A DNA stretch of 64,000 bases from a virus. The stretch's first letter is position 1; each line of letters starts with the position of its first letter. Of this stretch, positions 36,097-45,500 are shown in pieces. A program made the translations under genes and the position numbers. The notes under the pieces are model-generated. The model made no database searches and was not told the DNA's origin. It saw only the letters and a program-made list of their open reading frames with translations. The DNA is taken from positions 62,001-126,000 of IMG/VR virus record IMGVR_UViG_3300050821_010968. One strand, given 5' to 3'.

Positions 36097-37032
36097 ATGT
36101 CAGCTTTGACGCTTCTCCAAGCTGCCGAACAGGCACTTGGCAATGACGAAGTGAAGCGCGCGGCAATCATCGAATTGTTCGCAGCGCCTGATCTTCTGCG
36201 CGTATTGCCGTTCATCGACATTCAAGGTGGAGCATACGTTTACATTCAGGAAGGCCAGCTTGCTGGTGTTGCCTTCCGTGGTATCAACGAGTCGTATACC
36301 ACGAATACCGGTATCATTAACCCACAGACCGAACGTCTCCGCATCGTCGGTGGCGACCTCGACGTGGATAAGGCGCTCCTAAAGACGCATGGTCCAGACA
36401 TCCGCACCACGCAGGAAAAGATGAAGGTCAAGGCCCTCAGCTTGTTCATTGCTGGCAAGATGATCAACGGCGACTCCGAAAACGATCCTCGTGAGTTCGA
36501 CGGCATCCGTAAGCGTATTACTGGTTCGCAGCTTTTCCCTGCCGGTTCTTCGTCCGGTGGTGACGCTCTGTCGTTGTCGGTGCTTGACACCGCAATCGAC
36601 GCAGTCGATGGCGCAACTCACCTAATCATGTCGCGTCCGATGCGTAATCTGCTCTCGCAGTCCGCACGTAATCCGTCTGTTGGTGGTTATGTTCAGTGGG
36701 AAAAGAACGAGTTCGGAGAACGTATTGCGTTCTACAACGACCTCCCGATTCTTACGACCAACTACGATGACGCCAACAACCAAGTCATCGACTTCAACGA
36801 AGCAAACCCGGGTGGTGGTTCCTCAGTAGGAACGTCCATCTACGTCGTCCGTATCGGCGACGAGGGTGTCGTTGGTCTCCAGAACGGTGTCATGGAAGTT
36901 GATGACCTCGGTCAAATCCAGAGCCAGCCTGTCATGCGTACCCGTATCGAGTGGCTCGTCAGCTTGGCCGTCATGAGCGGTCGTTCTGCGGCTCGCATCT
37001 GGGGCATCAAGAAGGCTGCTGTGACCGCCTAA
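36097..37032 (+). CDS. Major capsid protein (HK97-like)
   Basis: 311 residues with the features of this capsid class: helical start (LTLLQAAEQALGNDEVKRAA), then LPFIDIQGGAYVYIQEGQLA, a glycine-rich loop (LFPAGSSSGGDALSLSVLDT), the conserved NLLSQSARNPSVGGYVQWE stretch, and the P-domain end VVRIGDEGVVGLQNG followed by VMRTRIEWLVSLAVMSGRSA. Codons look strongly biased, as expected for a highly expressed protein. Preceded by GAGGAAATAAGCA. Confidence 0.85.
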   Translation: MSALTLLQAAEQALGNDEVKRAAIIELFAAPDLLRVLPFIDIQGGAYVYIQEGQLAGVAFRGINESYTTNTGIINPQTERLRIVGGDLDVDKALLKTHGPDIRTTQEKMKVKALSLFIAGKMINGDSENDPREFDGIRKRITGSQLFPAGSSSGGDALSLSVLDTAIDAVDGATHLIMSRPMRNLLSQSARNPSVGGYVQWEKNEFGERIAFYNDLPILTTNYDDANNQVIDFNEANPGGGSSVGTSIYVVRIGDEGVVGLQNGVMEVDDLGQIQSQPVMRTRIEWLVSLAVMSGRSAARIWGIKKAAVTA

Positions 37033-37082
37033 TAAGTGGTCATACAGACTTCATAACTCCAAACGGATAAGGAAATCCTCAG

Positions 37083-37532
37083 ATGGAAAGCAAAGTAAAG
37101 TCCACCTACGATGCGCTTTTGGCGCTTCAACTGGTGGGATCAGCAGCGGTCACGAACGTTGGTTCAAACGTTTCGTCCATTGTCGATCTTAATCTCATCA
37201 CAAAAGGTCGTGGTGATCTTGACGGACGTTTCGGTGAAGGTTCCTTCGACGTGGTCTTCCACGTTGTTGCCCTTGACCACACGACCGGAGATGAAACCTA
37301 CACGGTTCACTTCAAGTCTTACGACATCAACGGCGCGAACGGCACCGATCAGGAAACTCAGGTCCTGACGACCGCGAACATCGGCGAGACTTATCGCTGG
37401 AAGTTCGACACGCGCACGTTGCAGAACACTCACGCGGCTGCCGCCCAGTTTGGCCTCGATATTGTCTGCGCTGGAACGACCCCAATCTTCCAGTACTGGG
37501 CATTCATCGCTCCCAACCTTGCGTGGGGCTAA
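37083..37532 (+). CDS. Capsid cement or decoration protein (Bbp16-like)
   Basis: 149 residues directly after the capsid gene and before a strong terminator. Beta-rich: SNVSSIVDLNLITKGRGDLD, then FDVVFHVVALDHTTGDETYT. The order (short helix, D-L strand, GRG loop, long beta strands) resembles Bordetella phage Bbp16, a capsid cement protein that likewise follows the capsid gene. Assignment by position and fold pattern only. Confidence 0.6.
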   Translation: MESKVKSTYDALLALQLVGSAAVTNVGSNVSSIVDLNLITKGRGDLDGRFGEGSFDVVFHVVALDHTTGDETYTVHFKSYDINGANGTDQETQVLTTANIGETYRWKFDTRTLQNTHAAAAQFGLDIVCAGTTPIFQYWAFIAPNLAWG

Positions 37533-37555
37533 TAGCCTAAACGGCTAATGAATCA

Positions 37556-37590
37556 GGGGCAGCAGTCTAATCGGCTGCTGCCCTTTTTTC
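37556..37590 (+). terminator. Intrinsic terminator
   Basis: GGGCAGCAG / CTGCTGCCC followed by TTTTTTC; ends the scaffold-capsid operon. Confidence 0.9.
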
Positions 37591-37646
37591 TTCAAAATTC
37601 AAAGGTGCCTGATCAAACAGACGGCTAGCCGTTCACGGAGACGCTT

Positions 37647-38021
37647 GTGGAGAAAGACCACTTCATCACGCGGGACGGTCTGGTGTTTGCTGGGTCGCAC
37701 CTGATTGCAGATTTTTGGGATGCTGAGGGGCTCGACGATTGTGAGCGCCTCGAAGAGGCCATCCTTGCCGCTGTAGAGGCCGCTGGAGCCACGTTGCTTC
37801 ACATCCATCTCCACACCTTCGGTGACGGTGGAGGGGTCTCAGGCGTCGCTGTGTTGGCTGAGAGCCACATCAGCGTTCACACATGGCCCGAACGTAATTT
37901 TGCAGCCTTCGATGTCTTCATGTGCGGTGATGCGAATCCCCGGGAAGCCATTGAAGTTCTCAAGGCTCATTTGAAGCCGAAGAACTTTGTCGTAGCTGAA
38001 CATAAGAGGGGACTTGTCTAA
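37647..38021 (+). CDS. speD: S-adenosylmethionine decarboxylase proenzyme
   Basis: 124 residues, the size of bacterial class 1B AdoMetDC. GTG start at 37647 with GGAGACGCTT in front. LAESHISVHTWPERNFAAFD (residues 70-89) is the family signature: the serine in ESHI becomes the pyruvoyl group after self-cleavage. The histidine in SVHTWPE and cysteine in VFMCGD complete the site. The enzyme makes decarboxylated AdoMet for spermidine synthesis. No spermidine synthase is visible here. Polyamines neutralise packaged DNA, one reason phages carry it. The papain-like gene starts at the next base. Confidence 0.9.
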   Translation: MEKDHFITRDGLVFAGSHLIADFWDAEGLDDCERLEEAILAAVEAAGATLLHIHLHTFGDGGGVSGVAVLAESHISVHTWPERNFAAFDVFMCGDANPREAIEVLKAHLKPKNFVVAEHKRGLV

Positions 38022-38807
38022 ATGATTCAACGTACCATTAAGCGTTATGGCTGGAAGCGTGATCTTCCAGATCACCGTGATTTACTATACGGTGCCGTTC
38101 ATCACGCAACTGCGGTTGTCGAACCGCCTTCTGTCAATCTAAAGCCGAAACTTGCATTGGTCTTCGATCAGGGCGATCTCGGGTCCTGCACAGCAAACTC
38201 AACGATGTGGATGTGGCAGTTTGTCCACGGCGCTCCTCCCGGTGATACCTGCTGGAGCAGAATGTTCACATATATCGAATCTCTCATCGCTGAAGGCTCC
38301 TATCCACAGGATGCCGGAGCCGAACTCCGCGATGTTATTAAGGTCATGTCCGTCAAAGGCATTCCGCCTGAGAAAGACTTTCCATATATCGTCTCCACCT
38401 TTCCGCACAAGCCGTCTCGCCATGCCATTCAGGATGCGGCGAATGACAAGGTCATCAGCTACTCGCGTCTTGCTACTCGGGCTGATTTTCTAAACTGCCT
38501 TGCAAGCGGCTTTCCGTTTGTCTTCGGCTTCACGGTTTATGAGAGCTTTGAATCTCAGGCTGTGGCAAGCACCGGTATCGTTCCGATGCCGAAGCCGACC
38601 GAGCAGGTTCTTGGCGGTCATGCGGTTTGCTGCATCGGCTACGATCAGAACTTCAATGGAACCGGACAGCTTTATTATCTCGTTCAGAATTCATGGGGGC
38701 TAGACTGGGGCGTCAAAGCTGACCCGGGATGCTTTTGGATGCCAGCGACGTATCTGGAAAACCCGAATCTTGCGAGCGATTACTGGACGGTTCGCAACAG
38801 CAAGTAA
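38022..38807 (+). CDS. Papain-like (C1A) cysteine peptidase
   Basis: 261 residues. The catalytic elements are in order: VFDQGDLGSCTANSTMWMW with the nucleophile cysteine (residue 56 or so) and oxyanion glutamine, QVLGGHAVCCIGYD with the histidine, and YLVQNSWGLDWG with the asparagine. The N-terminal RDLPDHRDLLY region is like the pro-segment remnant found in bacterial and viral members. No signal peptide. It is coupled to speD and ends at a terminator. Function in a phage is unclear; it could be a virion component or host-modifying protease. Confidence 0.85.
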   Translation: MIQRTIKRYGWKRDLPDHRDLLYGAVHHATAVVEPPSVNLKPKLALVFDQGDLGSCTANSTMWMWQFVHGAPPGDTCWSRMFTYIESLIAEGSYPQDAGAELRDVIKVMSVKGIPPEKDFPYIVSTFPHKPSRHAIQDAANDKVISYSRLATRADFLNCLASGFPFVFGFTVYESFESQAVASTGIVPMPKPTEQVLGGHAVCCIGYDQNFNGTGQLYYLVQNSWGLDWGVKADPGCFWMPATYLENPNLASDYWTVRNSK

Positions 38808-38816
38808 TAAGTTGAT

Positions 38817-38848
38817 GGTGTAATGAGATAAAACTCATTACACCATTT
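38817..38848 (+). terminator. Terminator hairpin
   Basis: GGTGTAATGAG / CTCATTACACC perfect 11-bp stem with loop ATAAAA, followed by ATTTCCC. Confidence 0.8.
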
Positions 38849-38877
38849 CCCTTAACTGACAGATGAGGTCGGAATCC

Positions 38878-38906
38878 TTGACACTCAAGCTGTTCATAGT
38901 ATATCT
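38878..38906 (+). promoter_or_regulatory. Promoter of the tail/fibre genes
   Basis: GGAATCCTTGACA at 38878, 17-base spacer, then ATATCT, the best -10 in this family. Confidence 0.65.
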
Positions 38907-38962
38907 GAACCACAAATCTGGTGCACCCGAGCGCCATTAATCCCGAAAAATTAGGAACAAGA

Positions 38963-39379
38963 ATGGCAAAGACAGTCAAAGTGTATGGGCAGCAGGGAGA
39001 AGTTCGTGATGAGAGTCTTCTCAATGCCCGAGACCTCGTGAATGGTTGCAGCGGCTACTGGAAATGGAAGCCCGAGCAGAAAGCCGGGTCTCCTATGGAC
39101 CCAGTCCCATTCGCACGTTCCACGCCGCCGTCTCCGAAGTCAGCGACACAAGAACTTCTTGATCGCATGGGGACTGGCGGCAATGCCATCGGTGAGCGCA
39201 CGCTTGGCGTCGAGAAAGAACCTGTTGTTGAGGAAGTCGTCGAAGTAGAGGCATTTAAAGACCCTGTACTCGACGAGCCGGATGACACAGGCGAAGAAGA
39301 ATCAGTTGTAATCCCTGAAACACCGGCAGCGAAGCGTCGTCGCCAAGCTCGTGAAGCGAAAGCTGAAGATGGGAAATAA
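38963..39379 (+). CDS. Hypothetical acidic protein, 138 aa
   Basis: Start chosen at ATG 38963. Globular start (AKTVKVYGQQGEVRDESLLN) then proline-rich and very acidic middle (VVEEVVEVEAFKDPVLDEPD), and a basic helical end (AAKRRRQAREAKAEDGK). Possibly a head-completion or tail-adaptor protein by position. It overlaps the next gene by eleven bases. Confidence 0.6.
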   Translation: MAKTVKVYGQQGEVRDESLLNARDLVNGCSGYWKWKPEQKAGSPMDPVPFARSTPPSPKSATQELLDRMGTGGNAIGERTLGVEKEPVVEEVVEVEAFKDPVLDEPDDTGEEESVVIPETPAAKRRRQAREAKAEDGK

Positions 39380-39587
39380 CATCATCAGCATTCACGTCAC
39401 TGGATGCCACCACAATGGTATCCCGCAAGACATCGATCAGATGGCGTTCGAATTTGTGAAATCACTCAAGTCAGCCGGTCACACTGTAACAAGTGCCAAG
39501 ATTGTTAGCGGCGGCGAGTATGATCTTCAGAACGGTGGCCGTTTTCCGTTGAAGTCGGAAAATCCAGACTTCTATAATAAGAGATAA
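39369..39587 (+). CDS. Hypothetical protein, 72 aa
   Basis: ATG 39369. IISIHVTGCHHNGIPQDIDQ then FVKSLKSAGHTVTSAKIVSG reads as a small beta-alpha-beta fold. No family recognised. Confidence 0.55.
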   Translation: MGNNIISIHVTGCHHNGIPQDIDQMAFEFVKSLKSAGHTVTSAKIVSGGEYDLQNGGRFPLKSENPDFYNKR

Positions 39588-39593
39588 TCCTAG

Positions 39594-39899
39594 ATGATTC
39601 ACTTCGGCTTCATTGGCGTAACCGTCGTCGAATCGGTGACGAACTCCGCCGCAACTGTTTATACGGCTGATGTCCCGGATGTCAGAAAATTCCGGCTGCT
39701 GATTTCGAGTGATGTGGATATCCATATTCAACGCGATCCGGTCGGAACGGTTTCCCCAACTGTCGATCCTTCATCGGCCCCCCGCATCCCCGCCAATACA
39801 ATTGTCGAAGTCTCGATCTTCGGCGAAGAGCAGATTTCCGCCGTAATTGCTGCCAGCGCATCGGGCAATGGAAGCATCTGGATCACGCTGGCTGAATAA
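39594..39899 (+). CDS. Probable virion protein, 101 aa
   Basis: ATG 39594. All-beta character, with KFRLLISSDVDIHIQRDPVG and SGNGSIWITLAE; similar small proteins accompany tail or fibre genes in many phages. Followed after 13 bases by the larger structural gene with AAAGGAATTTAAATA upstream. Confidence 0.55.
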   Translation: MIHFGFIGVTVVESVTNSAATVYTADVPDVRKFRLLISSDVDIHIQRDPVGTVSPTVDPSSAPRIPANTIVEVSIFGEEQISAVIAASASGNGSIWITLAE

Positions 39900-39912
39900 A
39901 GGAATTTAAATA

Positions 39913-40947
39913 ATGTCTGTCTTGGAAAGCGATCTCTATTTTTACGGTTCGGCAAATATGCCGGACGGCGATGGCACGACCACGGGCGGCGCGCTCGATA
40001 CCACGAAGTTGATCTTCTTCAACGACATCTCGCCTGCTGGTACGATGAACTATGTCTCGTCATCTGCCTCGGACACGGCTGCGACCATTACACTTTCAGG
40101 CCGCGACTCCACGGGTGTCATCCAGACCGAAACCAAGACTTTCAACGGCACAACGCCAGTTACAGGATCGCAGTCTTTTGAGCGCCTCTTGAAAGGTGTT
40201 ATTGCTGGTACAACGGCTGTCGGCGATCTGGCAGCAATCTCGAACACGGCTGTCATCTCAGCACACACCGCGCAGGCGGCCTCGGCTGCATCAGGTGCGA
40301 CCGCAGCATCCATCACACTTCAGTCCGGCGACGGCGCTTCCGTTTCTGTCGGGCAGATTATCCGCATCACGAACAACCTGCCTTCTGGTGTTCAGAACCA
40401 GCTTCGCCGCATCATCCGGATTTCGGGCGACATCGTCTACGTCAACCGCGCATGGGGAACTGTGCCGTCGTCCGCATCGACATATTCCATCTATGAAGGA
40501 ATGTTGTTCGACCTTGCACCGAACCAAGTCACACAGATTCGTCGTCCGTTCTATAACGCGGCTGCCGACGTTCCGGGTGGCTCGAACCGTACCTATTACG
40601 AAAAAATCTTTGCAGTCAACAGCAATACCACAACCGCATTGACAGTTGTGGTAATCTCGAAACAGGTCGATCCTTCTTCTGGAACATTGCAGTTCGCACT
40701 CACGAACGCGCTCAATGATACCGGCACCGTTGCCAATCGCCAGACTGCACCTGTCTCTGGAATCACGTCGTTCTCATCGGGCTCGTCACCGCAGACCATC
40801 AACGTTCCGTCGCCTCAGAATCTTCCATCTGGTGCAACGCCAAATGCTGCGGGCGCACAAGGTATGTGGCTGTCTCTTGCCTTAACGGCAGGACTCGCAG
40901 CGGCGAAGACTTCTTTCGATATTCGTGTGACGGGTCAGACGACCTAA
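39913..40947 (+). CDS. Virion structural protein, 344 aa
   Basis: Serine-, threonine- and alanine-rich beta protein beginning VLESDLYFYGSANMPDGDGT, with regular strands (ATITLSGRDSTGVIQTETKT) that recall baseplate or neck proteins in phages of this type. C-terminus LALTAGLAAAKTSFDIRVTG is a typical strand-ending. Codon use is strongly biased, suggesting abundance. Name not certain. Confidence 0.65.
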   Translation: MSVLESDLYFYGSANMPDGDGTTTGGALDTTKLIFFNDISPAGTMNYVSSSASDTAATITLSGRDSTGVIQTETKTFNGTTPVTGSQSFERLLKGVIAGTTAVGDLAAISNTAVISAHTAQAASAASGATAASITLQSGDGASVSVGQIIRITNNLPSGVQNQLRRIIRISGDIVYVNRAWGTVPSSASTYSIYEGMLFDLAPNQVTQIRRPFYNAAADVPGGSNRTYYEKIFAVNSNTTTALTVVVISKQVDPSSGTLQFALTNALNDTGTVANRQTAPVSGITSFSSGSSPQTINVPSPQNLPSGATPNAAGAQGMWLSLALTAGLAAAKTSFDIRVTGQTT

Positions 40948-40957
40948 CGGAGGAACT

Positions 40958-41161
40958 GTGTCCCTTTCGGTAGTCTCATCGAGTTATTCTAGCGGAGCCA
41001 CCCAAGCAGACGGTTCACATTGGATTGTTGAAACCATTACCATCAGTGATGGCTCAACTCAGATGATCCAATATCTTGCAGCGCCCGGATGCGATTTGGA
41101 TGCGCATCTGACAGCCACAGTTAATTATTACAACACTCTATTCTCTACGGATGATTCGTGA
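40958..41161 (+). CDS. Small protein, 67 aa
   Basis: GTG at 40958 after CGGAGGAACT. Beta character (GSHWIVETITISDGSTQMIQ). Ends with the stop that overlaps the next start. Probably a small tail-associated protein. Confidence 0.5.
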   Translation: MSLSVVSSSYSSGATQADGSHWIVETITISDGSTQMIQYLAAPGCDLDAHLTATVNYYNTLFSTDDS

Positions 41162-42495
41162 CAGCGCATTACGTTCGTTCAGGCGCAGCAGGCTCGAATA
41201 ACGGTACGTCGTGGGCGAATGCCTACACGACGATGACGGCTGCGATAGCAGGTGGTGCAGCGGGAGATACCTACTACGTTTCGGAAGATCATGCCGAATC
41301 TACTGCGGGTTCCGTCGCGCTTGCGTTTAATGGTACTTCTGCTGTCCCAGACCTTGTCATTTGTGTTAACCACGCAGGGTCTGTACCTCCTGTCTCAGCC
41401 GACTTGCGCACCACTGGTCAGATCACGGTGACAGGTGCTGCCGTTATTACCACAACCGGCTACGCGAAGATTTACGGCATCATTTTCAACAATGCAACTG
41501 GGTCTGGTAGCAACAATTTAAACATTGGAGGTGCAGCGGCTGTCCCTGTAGGGTTGAAACTTATCAATTGCCAATTAAATGTAAAATGCACCGGCACTGG
41601 TGCTCGCATAGTAATCGGCACGAATACTTCTGGTGGTTCTGGAACTGGTTACATAGAGTTGTTTAACACGACATGTAGTTTTTCCAATGCCAGCCAAGGT
41701 CTTACAGTCAATGGCACAGTTTACTGGCGGAATACGCCTAGTTTGATTCAAGGCGCTACAATTCCTACGACCTTAATTTCTGTCTCATCCGCCGTTTCAT
41801 CTATAGTTCTGTTTGAAGGCTGCGATCTGAGTGCGTTGGCCTCTGGTCATATTATTGTCGGAGCAGTCGCGAGTGCATTAAAAGTTATATTTGTTAATTG
41901 TAAGCTAGGCGCATCGGTCACTATCGCTGCTACACCTACTATTGATGCTTCTATAATTGATTTGATAAACTGTGATTCGGCTGCCACCACGAACCGTCAG
42001 GAGCGCTACACCTACGCTGGTACATTATCTACGGAGACAACTGTAGTACGCAGCGGTGGCGCGAATGATAGTGTTCAATCGATGTCGTGGAAAATCATTA
42101 CCACTGCTAATACCAATAATACGTTTCCTTTCGAAACATTCCCAATCGATACTTGGAATTCTAAGGTAGGGCAGACTGTCAATGTTAACCTTGAAATACT
42201 CAATGACGGTGTGACACTTCAAAATTCTGATATCTATCTTGATGTTTACGGGCTCACCGATACCACTGATCCCCTTGCATCATTGATTTCCAGTGGTCCA
42301 GCGGACCCATTAGCTGCCGGTGCAAATATCTCATCTTCATCAGCTTCTTGGGTCACTACCGGTCTGACAAGCCCAATTGCACAGAAAATCACTGTCTCTT
42401 TTACACCTCAGACACAAGGATATATTCGTGCCTATGTACGGATTCCGAAAGTGTCGAAAACCATCTGGGTAGACCCGGCTATCTATTTCTCCTAA
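41158..42495 (+). CDS. Beta-helix virion protein, 445 aa
   Basis: GTG at 41158. Starts HYVRSGAAGSNNGTSWANAY, the pattern at the entrance of right-handed beta-helix domains in phage fibres and tailspikes (YVR-GA-GSN-GTSWANAY). Repeating strands with N and G turns follow to about residue 290, then a C-terminal beta domain (AGANISSSSASWVTTGLTSP and IRAYVRIPKVSKTIWVDPAI). Likely a tail fibre or spike component for host binding. No catalytic residues assigned. Confidence 0.7.
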   Translation: MTAHYVRSGAAGSNNGTSWANAYTTMTAAIAGGAAGDTYYVSEDHAESTAGSVALAFNGTSAVPDLVICVNHAGSVPPVSADLRTTGQITVTGAAVITTTGYAKIYGIIFNNATGSGSNNLNIGGAAAVPVGLKLINCQLNVKCTGTGARIVIGTNTSGGSGTGYIELFNTTCSFSNASQGLTVNGTVYWRNTPSLIQGATIPTTLISVSSAVSSIVLFEGCDLSALASGHIIVGAVASALKVIFVNCKLGASVTIAATPTIDASIIDLINCDSAATTNRQERYTYAGTLSTETTVVRSGGANDSVQSMSWKIITTANTNNTFPFETFPIDTWNSKVGQTVNVNLEILNDGVTLQNSDIYLDVYGLTDTTDPLASLISSGPADPLAAGANISSSSASWVTTGLTSPIAQKITVSFTPQTQGYIRAYVRIPKVSKTIWVDPAIYFS

Positions 42496-42507
42496 GAGGA
42501 TTGCGAC

Positions 42508-45500
42508 GTGAGCACGCAGCGCATCCTCGCGGGATTTCCTTTCCCAGCTTTTGCCACTGAACGCGCAGGCCAACAAAACATTGTTGTGTCTGTTTTTCTC
42601 GTTGGCTCTGAAAAAGTCAACGCTGACGTTATCAGCTTGGAAGAAACGGCATCTAGTATCTTGTCAGATACCGTTGGCCGTAACGAATTCAATATAATTA
42701 AATACAATGCCCGGATCGTTGCAGGACTCCCTTTTCCAGCAATGATGATTGAATCTGGCGTCATCGGACGACAGGCAATTATCAGTGGTCCGTCTTTTAT
42801 CAATGAAATTCCTATTCTAACAACGAAGTCCGATATCGTCGGTAGTCTGACGTTTAGTGATAACATCCAGTTCGACATCGTTCCTCGCGTGGAACCGGAT
42901 GTGACATCAAGACGTGATGATCTTGGAAATGTAGAAATCGCATCTGCGGATCGTGTAGATTCTATTACCCCAATTGAAGAAGGAGCATCTTCGAGAAGCG
43001 ATATCATTCCAGCATTGGAGTCCTCTAGCTTATCAAAAGCTGATATCCTTTCGATTCAAGAGATCGCTTCGAGTGCAAGAAACGATATACTGACTCGGTT
43101 AGAAGTTTCATCTTCGGATCGCGTTGATATTTTTTCCCAGAATGAAGGAGGGACATCGTCCAAAAATGATGTTGTCTCCGCATCTGAGTTATCTACTTCA
43201 TCGAAGGTTGATATTCTCTCGACTCAAGAAAATGCTTCTAGCGAAAAATCCGATATCCTCCCCAAACTGGAATACGCTTCATCGCTATTTATGGATGTAA
43301 TCGTTCCATCAGAATTTAATATTATCTTAAACACCGTTCAAGAACATAATTTGATTGAATTTGGGTCAAGTCTCAACTCAGATGCGATCCCACCGAAAGA
43401 GTTCTCTGCATCTAATCGGTTAGACATTATCTCGCCTATCCAGAGTCAAGCGCAGTTAAATTCGGATACAATCGGCTTAATCGCCCTGCAAGGATTGCTC
43501 GTAACCGCCGATACGATGGCGTTTGTGGAATGGCTGACAGCCAAGTATTCCGCACGTATCAACGCTGCATTCCCATTCCCGTCTTTTGTAGTGGAGACGC
43601 AGCAGCGCCAAGCGATCACTTCTGGACCTGTCTTTGTGAATGAGAATCCGATTTTGACTGTGATCGGAAACATTCTTACCAATTTTGATTGGCTGTCCAA
43701 CGTTAAAATCGCTGCCGACACATTAGCATTCGCAGAGTGGCTCATCGCGAAATACTCCGCACGTATCAACGCTGCATTCCCATTCCCGTCTTTTGTAGTG
43801 GAGACACAACAGCGTCAAGCTATTACGTCAGGCCCAGTGTTCATTGTTGAAAATCCGATCATTTCCATCATGGGAAATATCCTATCATCTATGGATTGGC
43901 TCTCCATCCTGAATTCCGATATCAATGGAGTTAATGAAGTTGCGCTGACGACACACACAGACCTGATCCCAAGCCAAGAATGGGGAATGTCAGCAAAATC
44001 CGATGTTCTCCCCAAACTGGAATATGCTTCATCGCTATTTATGGATGTAATCGTTCCACAAGAATTTCATATTATCTTAAACACCGTTCAAGAACATAAT
44101 TTGATTGAATTCGGCGCGACATTTAGAGCGGATACTGCATCCGTGCAGGACTGGGCATATATATTACAGAATGTGCAACCCAAACAACAGATAGAATTCG
44201 CAGGCTCAGCCAAAAGCGATAATGTCTCCTTGCCATGCTGGCAAGCGACGTTGAACACAGATCAATTGGTCCCGACTGAGTTCCTCGGCTCTAGCGTTGC
44301 GACATTCACTCCACGAAACCCGCTTGAATTCGGAACTGGAATGCGTGCAACTTCAAGACAGCAAACTGAGTTTGGAATGGGAGCGCGCAGCGATAGCAGC
44401 GCGCCGTCCGAAAGAGCAGCTTCATCGAAGATTGATCTTGTTGGGTCGCTGGAGAGCGCTGCGCGTATTTACAGTAATCCACACGTCGCATTCGATTATC
44501 TAACAAACGAACAAGCCGGAATTCATATCTTTGACGATTTTGGCATGACGACGAAAGCTGATATTGCCTCGGTATCAGAGCGTGGGATGTCTGCGCAACA
44601 TGACGATATTGGAACCGTCGAGGAAAGTGGAACTTCATTCAATAATTCGCGAATTCCTTCCGATCATTTGTCAGCGCCATTAGCGCTGACTCACGTTCTG
44701 ATCGAAGCCGCAACAGGCGCTCGCTTCACGGCACACCAGAATATCGATTTTGGCATGACAGCGCGTGCCGATAACTTGGGCTTCGTAGATTTTGGCTATG
44801 GCATTTACGGTCGAGCATATTCTCAAATGGAAATCTCGGCGTCATCGAAACTGGATATTTCCGGACCTTCCGAATGGCGCACATCGTTGAATGCAGATAA
44901 TATTTCTCCTCTGGAATTTCACAATTCTAGCTTCTTATCGACAACATACGCTCCGATTGAATTCGGTGTGTTATCTCAAGCGACATCGCGTGTGCAAACG
45001 GAGTTTTCTACAAGTGTTCGCGCGGATTTGAATACAGCACTGTATAACTTGGCATCTTCGCAAGCAGATCAGAGCACATTCTTTGAGATGCAGACTGCAA
45101 TTGCTTCTTCTATCCATGTGATGGCTAATTGGTTGGCTATCATGCACACGATTCAAGAAAAGTTTCAGATTGAGTATGGAACCAATGTAACTTCTAACGC
45201 TATCTCAATTATTGAAGGCTTGGCAAGCTCGTTCGCGCAGATTGAGAGCGGCATCGCGACGTTGACAGACGTTAGCATGACGGAAGAACTCGATAGTGAC
45301 TGGATTGGCGATCTTCAAACCAGTATTTCAGACCTCGTCGAGTTCAATACAAGTCTGCAATCCGAGATTGAAGCGTTTTTCGATGCCGGAATGGTCTCAA
45401 CACAGGATTTTGAGGGTGATCCGGAAATTTCTGTGTCTTCCGAGGGCGTCAATCTTGTCGAGATTACGTATTTAGCCAATCTTTTCCGCGCAGAGACGAT

